Shown here: positions 4,353 to 12,047 of the stretch, piece by piece
How positions within the stretch are numbered: the first letter of the stretch is position 1
How the letters are laid out: every line of letters begins with the position of its first letter
Translations under genes and position numbers: made by a program
Assembly (NCBI GenBank): GCA_022842085.1
Contig: JALHQF010000005.1
Location: 1-13,385 of the forward strand
Source of the DNA: Patescibacteria group bacterium
GTDB taxonomy: Bacteria > Patescibacteriota > UBA1384 > CAILIB01
DNA length: 13,385 nt
Direction of reading: 5' to 3'
Notes under the pieces: generated by a model
Databases searched by the model: none
What the model saw: only the letters and a program-made list of their open reading frames with translations
Told to the model about the DNA's origin: nothing

Positions 4353-6476
4353 ATGGCAAAAAAGCGTCGTTCTTCTTCCAAAAAGCGCACACCTGCGTCC
4401 TCAAATACCAACGCAGTTGTTGAGCAGCTCACCCATCTTTTGGTGGCCATTGTTTTCGTGTTTCTCATTCTCAGCACCTTTAACGCTGCCGGAGTGCTGG
4501 GCAGTCAGCTCCATGGACTCCTGCGAGTACTGGTGGGTGGGGCAACGATGTTCCTAGCTGCACCGCTACTCTGGGGTGCAGGGAGGTACTTCTTCCCTAA
4601 GCGAGTGGGCTTCCGACTGCCAAGTGCAGTAGGGGGTGTGTTGGCATTTCTCGGCTTCGTAGGCATTCTACACGTCACCTCAAACGCCACGGGGGGAGTT
4701 ATTGGCGCTGCTATTGCAGATGCAGTAACGGGAGGTCTCGGTCAGATCGTGGGCGTACTCCTCCTGGCTGTACTGCTTATTGGGGGAGTGATGCTCACCT
4801 TCGATCGGGCGGTACTGACCTTCATTCGCGCCACAACAGAGGGTGAGCAGGTAGATGATGAGGCCGACTACGCAATCCCGGAAGCTGCCAAGGTTCCGGT
4901 GAAAGAGCTGCAAGCAGGAACGCTCCGACGCATCCAAGAAAAGCTCAAGCCTACCCAGCTTAAGGTGGATGAGCCAAGGGGGGTGCGTCCGGTGGTTGCT
5001 CGGCAAACCGATGCGAACTGGGCATATCCACCACTGACCCTACTGGAGAGCCTCGAAATGCGTCCCCAGGCTGGCAACATCCAGAAGCGCATGGAGCTTA
5101 TCCAAAAAACTCTGGCCGACTTTGGTATCGACGTCACGATGACCGACGTCTGTATTGGCCCAACGGTTACCCAGTACCAGCTGAAGCCTGCGGATGGGGT
5201 AAAGCTCAACCAAATTACCGCACGTACCGACGATCTTGCGCTTGCGCTGGCTGCCGAGTCACTGCGGGTAGAGGCGCCAATTCCTGGCAAGGGCCTGGTT
5301 GGTGTAGAGCTGCCTAATGAGAAGAAGGCGATCGTGGGTCTTAAGGACGTACTCAAGAGCCAGGCGTTCCAGCGCGTAGGTAGCAAGCTTGGCGTGGTGC
5401 TTGGTCTGGATGCTGCAGGCCAGCCAGCCGTGGCTGACCTCACCCGAGCGCCCCACCTACTCATTGCGGGATCAACGGGTTCAGGTAAATCAGTGATGAT
5501 CAATACGGTCATCCTGTCACTCCTCATGAGTAACTCCCCTGATGAGCTCCGCCTCATTTTGGTGGATCCCAAGCGAGTAGAGCTGGCCGGATACAATGGC
5601 CTGCCGCACCTGATTACGCCGGTAATTACTGAACCCCGGGATACGGTAATCGCGCTAAAGCGCTGCGTCGAAGAAATGGAGCGGCGCTACAAGCTTCTGC
5701 AAACTACGGGAGCGCGCAACATTGAGCAGTACAACAGCAAGCCTGATCTCAGTGAAGGTAAGCTCCCATACATCGTTGTGATCATTGATGAGCTGGCTGA
5801 TCTCATGATGGCTTCAGCACGCGAAGTAGAGGCGAAGATTGTACGGCTGGCTCAGATGGCTCGTGCCGTGGGAATCCACCTGATTGTCGCCACGCAGCGA
5901 CCGTCCGTTGACGTTATCACGGGCCTAATCAAGGCAAACATACCGGCTCGCATTGCGTTTGCAGTAACGAGCCAAATCGATTCGCGCACTATTATCGACT
6001 CACCTGGAGCAGAGAAGCTCCTAGGCTACGGAGACATGCTCTTCATGAGTACGGAGTCTCCAAAGCCGCGACGTGTACAAGGCGCCTTTAGCTCTGACAA
6101 GGAGATTCAGAACGTTATTGCACACATTCGTATGCAGGAGCCTGGTAACCGCTACGACCCATCGTTCCTGGAAGATTCTGCGGGTTCGCGGTTTGGAGCT
6201 GAGGGTGGATCCCTCGATCCTGAGGAAGAGATGCTCTTGCAAGAAGCACATGCCCTGTTTGTGAAGCACAATAAGGCGAGTACCAGCATGCTACAAACCT
6301 ACCTTCGTGTTGGCTACAACAAGGCCAAGCGCATTGTAGCTGCACTTGAAGAGCGTGGGCTCATCGGCCCAGAGCGCGGGGGGAAGCAGCGCGAGGTCTA
6401 TCGCCAGGATTCAGCTGATGCGGCAGTACCGGTTGCCGAACTCGATGACATTGGAGATAGCGACCGATTCGCGTAA
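4353..6476 (+). CDS. ftsK: DNA translocase FtsK/SpoIIIE
   Basis: A 707-aa protein. Four predicted TM helices lie in the N-terminus (about 27-42, 58-77, 90-108, 131-149), followed by a short linker (about 150-235) instead of the long Pro/Gln-rich linker of E. coli FtsK, then alpha/beta motor domains. Walker A is GSTGSGKS (373-380) and Walker B VVIIDE (475-480), followed by the family block ATQRPSVDVITGLIKANIP. The C-terminal winged-helix gamma domain (about 622-685) would read KOPS/SRS-type DNA motifs. It is a septum-anchored hexameric DNA pump that clears and resolves chromosome termini with XerCD. The start has no strong Shine-Dalgarno. It is followed by the HTH-TM-Ig gene after a 9-nt gap, so cotranscription is likely. 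Confidence 0.97.
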   Translation: MAKKRRSSSKKRTPASSNTNAVVEQLTHLLVAIVFVFLILSTFNAAGVLGSQLHGLLRVLVGGATMFLAAPLLWGAGRYFFPKRVGFRLPSAVGGVLAFLGFVGILHVTSNATGGVIGAAIADAVTGGLGQIVGVLLLAVLLIGGVMLTFDRAVLTFIRATTEGEQVDDEADYAIPEAAKVPVKELQAGTLRRIQEKLKPTQLKVDEPRGVRPVVARQTDANWAYPPLTLLESLEMRPQAGNIQKRMELIQKTLADFGIDVTMTDVCIGPTVTQYQLKPADGVKLNQITARTDDLALALAAESLRVEAPIPGKGLVGVELPNEKKAIVGLKDVLKSQAFQRVGSKLGVVLGLDAAGQPAVADLTRAPHLLIAGSTGSGKSVMINTVILSLLMSNSPDELRLILVDPKRVELAGYNGLPHLITPVITEPRDTVIALKRCVEEMERRYKLLQTTGARNIEQYNSKPDLSEGKLPYIVVIIDELADLMMASAREVEAKIVRLAQMARAVGIHLIVATQRPSVDVITGLIKANIPARIAFAVTSQIDSRTIIDSPGAEKLLGYGDMLFMSTESPKPRRVQGAFSSDKEIQNVIAHIRMQEPGNRYDPSFLEDSAGSRFGAEGGSLDPEEEMLLQEAHALFVKHNKASTSMLQTYLRVGYNKAKRIVAALEERGLIGPERGGKQREVYRQDSADAAVPVAELDDIGDSDRFA

Positions 6477-6485
6477 GGTGAGCAC

Positions 6486-7214
6486 ATGGCAGCCGCAGGC
6501 TTTCGGTTTAGGCGAGTGAGTGCAGACGTCGCGCTCGGCGATCGGCTCAAGCGTGCGCGTGTTCGTAAGAAGCTTTCAGTTGCGCAGGTTGAAGCCGAAA
6601 CTCGAATCCGAGGAAAGTTTCTCCTCGCACTTGAATCAGATTCCTGGGATCAGATCCCCTCGGAGGTGTACGGTAGGGGTTACCTGGAGCGGTACGTTAC
6701 CTTTCTGGGAATGAATACCAGTGAGGTAATGGCTGAGTACGAACGTGCTCGCCACCGCTACGCACGAACTTGCAAGGAGCAAGAGGTGGCTTTTGCGCCA
6801 ACTGGAAACGTGCGACTTCCCAAGCTGGTGGTTACCGCTCGAAGTATCGGTGTAGGGAGTATGCTGCTCATTACTGGTCTCGGCATCAGCTTTGTTGGAA
6901 GGCAGTTGGCAGCCTACGCAGCTGCACCTCCCCTCCAGCTCACCGGCTCACTCCAAGGTACCTACAGTGAGGTAAATGCGCCTGCTGGCGACTTTGTGGT
7001 AAGCGGAACCGTGCCAACAGGAGCAACGGTGAGGGTAAACGGTGAGCCTGCCCAGGTAGTTGAAACGCAGTTTAGCCGCAGCATTGTAGTGCAACCAGGG
7101 GTGAATGCAGTGGTGGTAGAAGCCACGAGCCCGGGTGGAAAAACTACCACAGAGATTCGTAGTGTGGTTGTGGTGCCGCCAACAGGCGAAACTGACAACA
7201 ACACGCTAGACTAG
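6486..7214 (+). CDS. RodZ-like membrane protein: HTH_25, TM helix, Ig-like domain
   Basis: A 242-aa protein. Residues about 14-90 form a RodZ-type helix-turn-helix (GDRLKRARVRKKLSVAQVEA ... RIRGKFLLALE ... YGRGYLERY). One TM helix lies at about 118-140, and residues about 148-232 look like a beta-sandwich bacterial Ig-like/glucodextranase-B-type domain (VNGEPAQV, VQPGVNAVVVEATSPGGKTT). Topology should be HTH inside, Ig-like domain outside. E. coli RodZ links MreB to the cell-wall machinery through this HTH; whether this protein does so, or binds DNA, is not shown. The start is supported by the best Shine-Dalgarno in the window, AAGGTGAG, overlapping the ftsK stop region and ending 3 nt from the ATG. 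Reinitiation after ftsK is likely. Confidence 0.85.
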   Translation: MAAAGFRFRRVSADVALGDRLKRARVRKKLSVAQVEAETRIRGKFLLALESDSWDQIPSEVYGRGYLERYVTFLGMNTSEVMAEYERARHRYARTCKEQEVAFAPTGNVRLPKLVVTARSIGVGSMLLITGLGISFVGRQLAAYAAAPPLQLTGSLQGTYSEVNAPAGDFVVSGTVPTGATVRVNGEPAQVVETQFSRSIVVQPGVNAVVVEATSPGGKTTTEIRSVVVVPPTGETDNNTLD

Positions 7215-7216
7215 TA

Positions 7217-7245
7217 TTGTCGCGCTGGTAGAGCACTCGTACGGT
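7217..7245 (+). promoter_or_regulatory. recA promoter with overlapping dyad
   Basis: TTGTCG (7217-7222), 17 bp, TACGGT (7240-7245), giving a start near 7252 and a leader of about 30 nt. The -10 lies within the dyad AGCAC-N7-GTGCT (7232-7248), a position suited to a repressor. The dyad does not match the known LexA boxes of E. coli or Bacillus, so an SOS role is only a guess. Confidence 0.45.
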
Positions 7246-7282
7246 GCTCACGCGGCAGGGGCCGCACGTAACGCAACTACTC

Positions 7283-8386
7283 ATGTCCACTCCATCAGAA
7301 TCCACGGGTCGTCAGGCTGCGCTCGATGCGGCCATCGCAAGTATTGAGAAGCAGTTTGGCCGCGGTGCCATCATGACCATGAGTGGTGAGAACCCACTTG
7401 GTACCGTATCGGTTATGCCAACCGGTATTCTGGCGGTAGACGCAGCGCTGGGTGGTGGCATTCCAAAGGGCCGCATTGTCGAGATCTACGGACCCGAGTC
7501 TTCGGGGAAAACTACCCTCAGTACTCACATTATTGGGCAGGTGCAAAAGCAGGGTGGGCTTGCTGCATTCATTGACGCCGAACACGCGTTTGATCCCGAG
7601 TACGCTAAGGTGCTTGGTGTTGACCTTGAAACCCTCCTTGTTTCACAGCCAGACACCGGTGAACAGGCTCTAGAGATCTGCGAGACCCTCGTTCGCTCGA
7701 ACGCCGTAGATATCATCGTCATCGACTCCGTAGCTGCTCTCGTGCCGCGTGCTGAGATTGAGGGTGAAATGGGAGACGCTATGGTAGGTGTGCAGGCTCG
7801 GCTCATGTCGCAGGCGCTGCGCAAGCTCACGGCAGTGATTTCCAAGAGTAAGACTACGGTTATCTTCATCAACCAGATCCGCATGAAGATCGGGGTGATG
7901 TTTGGTAACCCAGAAACCACCACCGGTGGAAACGCACTCAAGTTCTATAGCTCTATTCGTATTGAAGTGCGTCGTAAAGAAATCATTAAGGAGGGGGAAG
8001 AGGCAATTGGGATCGTTACAGGGGTAAAGGTGGTCAAGAACAAGGTTGCACCACCGTTCCGCACTGCGATGTTTGACCTCCTCTACGGCGAGGGCATCTC
8101 GCGCGAAGCGTCTCTGGTGGACATTGCTTCCCAGCATGACATCATCCGTAAGTCTGGCTCTTGGTATAGCTACGGAGATGATAAGCTTGGTCAAGGCAAA
8201 GATGGTGCCCGCCTCTACCTCAAGCAGAACCCAGAGCTCATGGCCAAGATTGAGCGCGAGGTAAAAATGAAGCTCGGCCTCATTAAGGACGATGCACCGA
8301 CTGTGATGGCTACCCCGGCCGGCGAGACTGAAGAAGGCAGTGAGGAAGTACCTGTAAAGCGTGCGAAAGCTGGCACCGCCAAGTAA
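7283..8386 (+). CDS. recA: Recombinase RecA
   Basis: A 367-aa protein with normal RecA layout: short N-terminal helix, ATPase core with Walker A GPESSGKT (residues 70-77), conserved segments IDAEHAFDPEYA, IIVIDSVAALVPRAEIEGEMGD (Walker B region), and the L2-region block INQIRMKIGVMFGNPETTTGG, then a C-terminal domain and acidic tail (ETEEGSEEV). It forms ATP-dependent filaments on single-stranded DNA for homologous recombination and repair and would stimulate LexA cleavage where LexA exists. ATG at 7283 is preferred over GTG at 7244 because the GTG lies in the -10 region and the extra residues are not family-like. There is no Shine-Dalgarno. The 3' end overlaps recX by 26 nt. Confidence 0.98.
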   Translation: MSTPSESTGRQAALDAAIASIEKQFGRGAIMTMSGENPLGTVSVMPTGILAVDAALGGGIPKGRIVEIYGPESSGKTTLSTHIIGQVQKQGGLAAFIDAEHAFDPEYAKVLGVDLETLLVSQPDTGEQALEICETLVRSNAVDIIVIDSVAALVPRAEIEGEMGDAMVGVQARLMSQALRKLTAVISKSKTTVIFINQIRMKIGVMFGNPETTTGGNALKFYSSIRIEVRRKEIIKEGEEAIGIVTGVKVVKNKVAPPFRTAMFDLLYGEGISREASLVDIASQHDIIRKSGSWYSYGDDKLGQGKDGARLYLKQNPELMAKIEREVKMKLGLIKDDAPTVMATPAGETEEGSEEVPVKRAKAGTAK

Positions 8387-8813
8387 TCCGCTCGCCTACG
8401 CACTGCGTCTCTTAGGACGCAGAGCCCACAGTGTTGAAGAGCTTCGACAGAAGCTCCTGGCCCGTAGCGTGGCGCCTGATGAAGTTGAGGTAGTCATGCG
8501 TAAGCTTCAGGAAACCCGCCTCACCGATGATCAGGCGTTTGCGCAGAGCTGGGTGCGCTCCAGAGATCGGAGTCGCCCACGGGCAGGGTACCTACTCAAG
8601 CAGGAGTTGGCGCGCAAGGGGGTAGATGCTGCTCACATCAGTGAAGCGCTCGAGAGTCGTGAGCTGACGGACGTGGCAGCAGCTAAGCAGCTCGTGACCA
8701 AGCAACTCAGCAGGCTCCAGGGGCTTGATCGTGAGGTACAGCGCCGGCGAATTGCCGGCTACCTGCAACGAAGGGGCTTTTCCTACGATATAGTGGCTGA
8801 GGTACTTCCGTAG
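8361..8813 (+). CDS. recX: Regulatory protein RecX
   Basis: A 150-aa protein of normal RecX length, built from three-helix repeats. Recognisable segments are ALRLLGRRAHSVEELRQKLL, LTDDQAFAQSWVRSR and the C-terminal RRRIAGYLQRRGFSYDIVAEVL. RecX binds RecA filaments and modulates their extension. The start is a GTG inside the recA 3' end, giving a 26-nt overlap; no better start lies downstream before the first conserved helix. The overlap implies translational coupling, which keeps the modulator in proportion to RecA. The order recA-recX is common in bacteria. The TAG stop overlaps the TAGCCA hexamer proposed as -35 of the next gene. Confidence 0.92.
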   Translation: MRKLAPPSNPLAYALRLLGRRAHSVEELRQKLLARSVAPDEVEVVMRKLQETRLTDDQAFAQSWVRSRDRSRPRAGYLLKQELARKGVDAAHISEALESRELTDVAAAKQLVTKQLSRLQGLDREVQRRRIAGYLQRRGFSYDIVAEVLP

Positions 8814-8839
8814 CCAGGAGGGCGTTTGGAGCGTACCTT
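8811..8839 (+). promoter_or_regulatory. Candidate leaderless promoter for the PEP-synthase-like gene
   Basis: TAGCCA (8811-8816), 17 bp, TACCTT (8834-8839), then 6 nt and the ATG at 8846. The spacing to the ATG is identical to that at 1060 (minus), 2538 and 11130. Confidence 0.45.
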
Positions 8840-8845
8840 GGTAGC

Positions 8846-10921
8846 ATGCAGCTGGTGCGTTTTGCGACGGAGACACACTCCGATGATCCTACTTGGTCGA
8901 CCGAAGGGCGCCTGCTTGGAGCAATCAGCCGCATGGGTGTTCCCGTTTTACCTACCGCGGTGTTGAGTCGATCCCTCATGGCACAGCTCATGCTGCACAG
9001 GCCTACGCAGCGCGCCATTCTCAAGGTGTGTAAGCGCGTAGTCGGGGGTTCACCTGCAGAGGTTGCACATGCAGCAACTGAGACCCGTAAGCTCCTACGC
9101 AACCTCGCCCTGCCTGTGCCCGTTGCGAGCGAGCTAGCGCGGCTAGCTGGTGCACTACGCGATCTCACGCTCCTAAGTGGCCCCGTGCCAGTACGAGTAC
9201 GTGGTGCACTTGGCGAAGTAGTCGGTGACGTACGTGATGAAACCTCACTGGCGAAGCTCCTGGGTTCCTACCTCTGCTTGGGTTTTCGTGGGCATGACTT
9301 TGCAACCCGCATAGCAACAGGGGGATCCATCCTGCCGCCGCTCGAGAGCGTCTTGGTACAGTATGCCCCCACGACCGACAAGCTTGAACTCACCGCATTT
9401 GCCTTCGATCCCGAGCGGATTGAGGGGAATACGGTAACCGTTCTTGCCCACCAAGGTCGCGAGCAACTCCACGCACGGTTTGACGGTAAGACCGGGCAGC
9501 TTCTTTCACAGGAAGGGAGCAAAAATATCGACCCTCGATGGGTAGGGATCGTTGCAAAGTGGGCCTGGCGGGCTCGCGGGGCCACACTAGAGCCACTTGA
9601 AATCGACTTTCAACAGATTGGCGGCCAACTCATGGCGACACGTGCAGAAGAGTTTAGCGTTAATACCTCGACAGACGATGTATATGTCGGTTTCCACGGA
9701 AATCCGGCATTCCCTGGTCGTGCGAGCGGGTATGCGCGGCTCATTGAGCATGCGACGGACTGGCAGCTCGTGGAGGATGGTGACGTGCTCTTCCTTACCC
9801 ATGTAGACGCAGCTCATCTACCAAAGATTGCTGGCTGCAAGGCGGTGGTAGTTGAGTCTGGTTCGCTCGGGAGTCTTGACGCAAGGGTGCTTGAACGCCT
9901 TGGTGTGCCTGCGGTGGTTGGTGTTCATGGTGCCCTGAGCGCGTTTACGGGTGGTCAGCTGGTAACGGTAGAAGGCACCCAGGGGCTCGTAGTGCCCGGA
10001 GCGTACCATGAGGCGCAGAAATCTCCCTCGGCGCGGCCAACAGGCGTAGCTACCTTCCTGACCGGAACCGACCCGCTGTCTACCGCGCGGGCACTGCAGG
10101 AGAACGTTGGGGGAGTACTGCTGCGAGGAGAGGGTCTGGCAAGCCTGCTGGGCATGCACCCTGATGACCTGCATAGGCAGGGGCGCCGAGCCGAGTATGC
10201 AGAGCTGCTCACTGAGCTCCTCTGTGACGTGCTGGCGGAAGCAGGGAATCGTCCGGTGCTGTACCAGCTGCATGATGTGCGTGACGATGTGTTGGTGGGG
10301 CTCACCAGGCGTCGTCACAAACCGGAGCCGAACCCGCTCATGGGGCAGCGAGGTGCATCCTGGCTCCTAGCATCACCTGAGTGGGTAGCGCTCGAGCTCG
10401 AAGCTATCCAGGCGGTGCCACACGATCTTGCTCGCAACCTACATGTAGTGGTACCTGGAGTGCGCCGTGTGCAGGAGCTCCAAGCGCTGCTTCCAGCCAT
10501 TCGTCGGGTGCTTACCGAGCAATTCGGTTCGGCCCGCATCTGGGCTCGTGTTGAGACGCCAGCCATGGCGGCGCGCACACTCGGGAAGTTTGGGCTCACG
10601 GGAGTGGTGGTTGATGCGACACAGCTGAGCAGTCTTACCGTTGGTACTGATCACACCAACTATGAAGTGGGCCACTTGAGGCGGATGGACGATCCGGCGG
10701 TTACCGAGCTTATTACCCGTTGTGTTCGCTCGGCACGCCACCACCACCTGCGCACCTTGGTGGTTGCGGAGGGGGAAGCCCTCACGCCAGGTACCGTTGC
10801 GGCAGCGGTACGTGCTGGAGTCTATGCGATAGGCTGCCACCCAACCGAGCAGGACGTTGTAGAGCGCGAGGTACGGGCGGAAGTAGCGCAGATGGTGGTT
10901 GAGCACCTCACGACGCGCTAG
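8846..10921 (+). CDS. PEP synthase/PPDK-like protein lacking catalytic residues (pseudoenzyme)
   Basis: A 691-aa protein with the three-part layout of PEP synthase, somewhat short for the family (E. coli PpsA is about 790 aa). Residues about 15-268 resemble a worn ATP-grasp module (GRLLGAISRMGVPVLPTAVL; VRVRGALGE; LEIDFQQIGGQLMATRAEE). Residues 282-385 match the swivelling phosphohistidine domain, ending LGVPAVVG, and residues 400-690 the PEP/pyruvate-binding barrel (LLRGE 425-429, NPLMGQRGASW 496-506, VETPA 569-573, LTVGTD 597-602). Compared with the family, the phosphoacceptor His of TSHAA is Leu344, the Asn-Asp of SNDLTQ is Thr592-Gln593, and the catalytic Cys of GICGQ is missing near 640-642. 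Some substrate-site residues remain (R427, R502, E570). PEP synthesis by the known mechanism is therefore unlikely; a binding, regulatory or scaffold role is inferred. The frame is intact, so it is not a decayed pseudogene. Confidence 0.8.
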   Translation: MQLVRFATETHSDDPTWSTEGRLLGAISRMGVPVLPTAVLSRSLMAQLMLHRPTQRAILKVCKRVVGGSPAEVAHAATETRKLLRNLALPVPVASELARLAGALRDLTLLSGPVPVRVRGALGEVVGDVRDETSLAKLLGSYLCLGFRGHDFATRIATGGSILPPLESVLVQYAPTTDKLELTAFAFDPERIEGNTVTVLAHQGREQLHARFDGKTGQLLSQEGSKNIDPRWVGIVAKWAWRARGATLEPLEIDFQQIGGQLMATRAEEFSVNTSTDDVYVGFHGNPAFPGRASGYARLIEHATDWQLVEDGDVLFLTHVDAAHLPKIAGCKAVVVESGSLGSLDARVLERLGVPAVVGVHGALSAFTGGQLVTVEGTQGLVVPGAYHEAQKSPSARPTGVATFLTGTDPLSTARALQENVGGVLLRGEGLASLLGMHPDDLHRQGRRAEYAELLTELLCDVLAEAGNRPVLYQLHDVRDDVLVGLTRRRHKPEPNPLMGQRGASWLLASPEWVALELEAIQAVPHDLARNLHVVVPGVRRVQELQALLPAIRRVLTEQFGSARIWARVETPAMAARTLGKFGLTGVVVDATQLSSLTVGTDHTNYEVGHLRRMDDPAVTELITRCVRSARHHHLRTLVVAEGEALTPGTVAAAVRAGVYAIGCHPTEQDVVEREVRAEVAQMVVEHLTTR

Positions 10922-10924
10922 AGG

Positions 10925-10953
10925 TTGCCTGAAGGGGGCCGGCGTGGTAGTTT
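10925..10953 (+). promoter_or_regulatory. tRNA-Asn promoter
   Basis: TTGCCT (10925-10930), 17 bp, TAGTTT (10948-10953). The predicted start near 10960 is about 4 nt before the tRNA, so little 5' processing would be needed. Confidence 0.6.
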
Positions 10954-10963
10954 TCTCGAGCAG

Positions 10964-11038
10964 TCCCCTGTAGCTCAGTGGTAGAGCGCCTCGCTGTTAA
11001 CGAGGATGTCGCTGGTTCGAGCCCAGCCGGGGGAGCCA
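10964..11038 (+). tRNA. tRNA-Asn(GUU)
   Basis: A complete 75-nt cloverleaf with encoded CCA: acceptor TCCCCTG/CGGGGGA (one U-G pair), D-arm GCTC/GAGC, anticodon stem CCTCG/CGAGG with loop CTGTTAA (anticodon GTT), T-arm GCTGG-TTCGAGC-CCAGC, discriminator G73 as expected for Asn. A single-gene unit with its own promoter and terminator. Confidence 0.97.
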
Positions 11039-11075
11039 ATAAAACAACGTACCCTTTCGGGTGCGTTGTTTTATT
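11039..11075 (+). terminator. tRNA-Asn terminator
   Basis: A stem of about 16-17 bp, AATAAAACAACGTACCC with GGGTGCGTTGTTTTATT (one T-G pair), loop TTTC. The A-rich left arm begins at the tRNA CCA and the right arm supplies the U-run, so it can act in both directions. Confidence 0.9.
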
Positions 11076-11093
11076 CTCCAGTTGGTAGTTCGA

Positions 11094-11123
11094 ACGACAA
11101 GGTGGTGTGCGATCGGCTACACT
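11094..11123 (+). promoter_or_regulatory. Candidate leaderless promoter for the MDR oxidoreductase
   Basis: ACGACA (11094-11099), 18 bp, TACACT (11118-11123), then 6 nt (GCAGCT) and the ATG at 11130. The -10 hexamer is identical to that before the prepilin gene at 1060. Confidence 0.5.
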
Positions 11124-11129
11124 GCAGCT

Positions 11130-12047
11130 ATGCGTGCCATGCTTGCCACATCGTACGGTCCACCCGGTGTACTGCGGCTAGAGCCAAACCATCCGAAGCC
11201 TATAGCTGGCAAGGGAGAGTTTCTCGTAAAGGTTACCGCGACGGCCGTAAATTCGGGTGATGTGCGCATCCGCGGCCTCAAGGTGGCGCCTGTGCTGCGT
11301 CCGATGATTCGTCTCGTGTTTGGTTGGTCTCGCCCGCGTCGGGGTGTGCTTGGGATGGCCTTTGCGGGGACCGTCGAGGCACTTGGCGAAGGTATGGAAG
11401 GCCTCATGGTTGGCCAGGGTATCTTTGGGCTTACCGGCATGCGTCTAGGTGCTTACGCAGAGTATGTCAGCGTTTCCGTGAAGGCTGCCTATGCCAAAGC
11501 TCCCGAGAAGATCCCGCTAGCTGAGGCTGCGGCGCTCCCGTTTGGTGGCTCCACAGCGGTGCACTTTCTCACCCAAGCTGGCATCACGAAGGCGAAGGGC
11601 AAGCACGTGCTCATCTACGGTGCTACGGGAGCAGTTGGTAGCATGGCGGTTCAGGTTGCTAAGGCGTACGGTGCGCAGGTAACTGCTGTTTGTAGCACAA
11701 GAGGCATGAGCCTCGTGCAGCGCTTGGGTGCGGATACGGTGATTTCCTACCAGAGTGATGATGTAACCGAGCACCCAGAGACCTACGACATCATCTTCGA
11801 TGCCGTTGGCAAGTTACCTCGCAAGGCTTGTGCACACCTTCTTGCACAGGGTGGTAGCTACGTAACGGTTGGGGGTGCGGCGGTATCCTCTGAGAAGAAA
11901 GAGCAGATGGAGCTCATCGCAAAGCTAGTAGATGAGGGCAAGATCGTGCCAGTGATCGACCGTACGTATCCGCTAGAGGAGATGGTGGCCGCCCACGAGT
12001 ACGTAGACCAGGGGAGCAAGCATGGCAACGTGCTCGTGACGCTCTAG
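11130..12047 (+). CDS. MDR-superfamily NAD(P)-dependent oxidoreductase, zinc-free (quinone reductase-like)
   Basis: A 305-aa protein of the medium-chain dehydrogenase/reductase superfamily. The N-terminal GroES-like half (about 1-125) has AVNSGDVRIRG where the family has the Asn-Pro-x-Asp motif, and GMAFAGTVEALG. The Rossmann half carries YGATGAVGSMAVQVAK (glycine-rich loop 164-170) and LGADTVISY, and the protein ends GNVLVTL. No Cys-rich structural zinc loop and no catalytic Cys/His zinc set are seen, placing it with the quinone-oxidoreductase/zeta-crystallin branch. It probably reduces a quinone or enal using NAD(P)H in the cytoplasm; the substrate is unknown. ATG at 11130 is chosen because it starts the conserved MRAMLATSYGPPGVL block and follows TACACT by 6 nt; the longer frame would run into the tRNA terminator. 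It overlaps the convergent 86-aa gene by 4 nt. Confidence 0.92.
   Translation: MRAMLATSYGPPGVLRLEPNHPKPIAGKGEFLVKVTATAVNSGDVRIRGLKVAPVLRPMIRLVFGWSRPRRGVLGMAFAGTVEALGEGMEGLMVGQGIFGLTGMRLGAYAEYVSVSVKAAYAKAPEKIPLAEAAALPFGGSTAVHFLTQAGITKAKGKHVLIYGATGAVGSMAVQVAKAYGAQVTAVCSTRGMSLVQRLGADTVISYQSDDVTEHPETYDIIFDAVGKLPRKACAHLLAQGGSYVTVGGAAVSSEKKEQMELIAKLVDEGKIVPVIDRTYPLEEMVAAHEYVDQGSKHGNVLVTL

Noticed and set aside
9955..10906. Long antisense frames inside the PEP-synthase-like gene
   Set aside because: Expected shadows of a long GC-rich gene; no promoter or ribosome-binding site.
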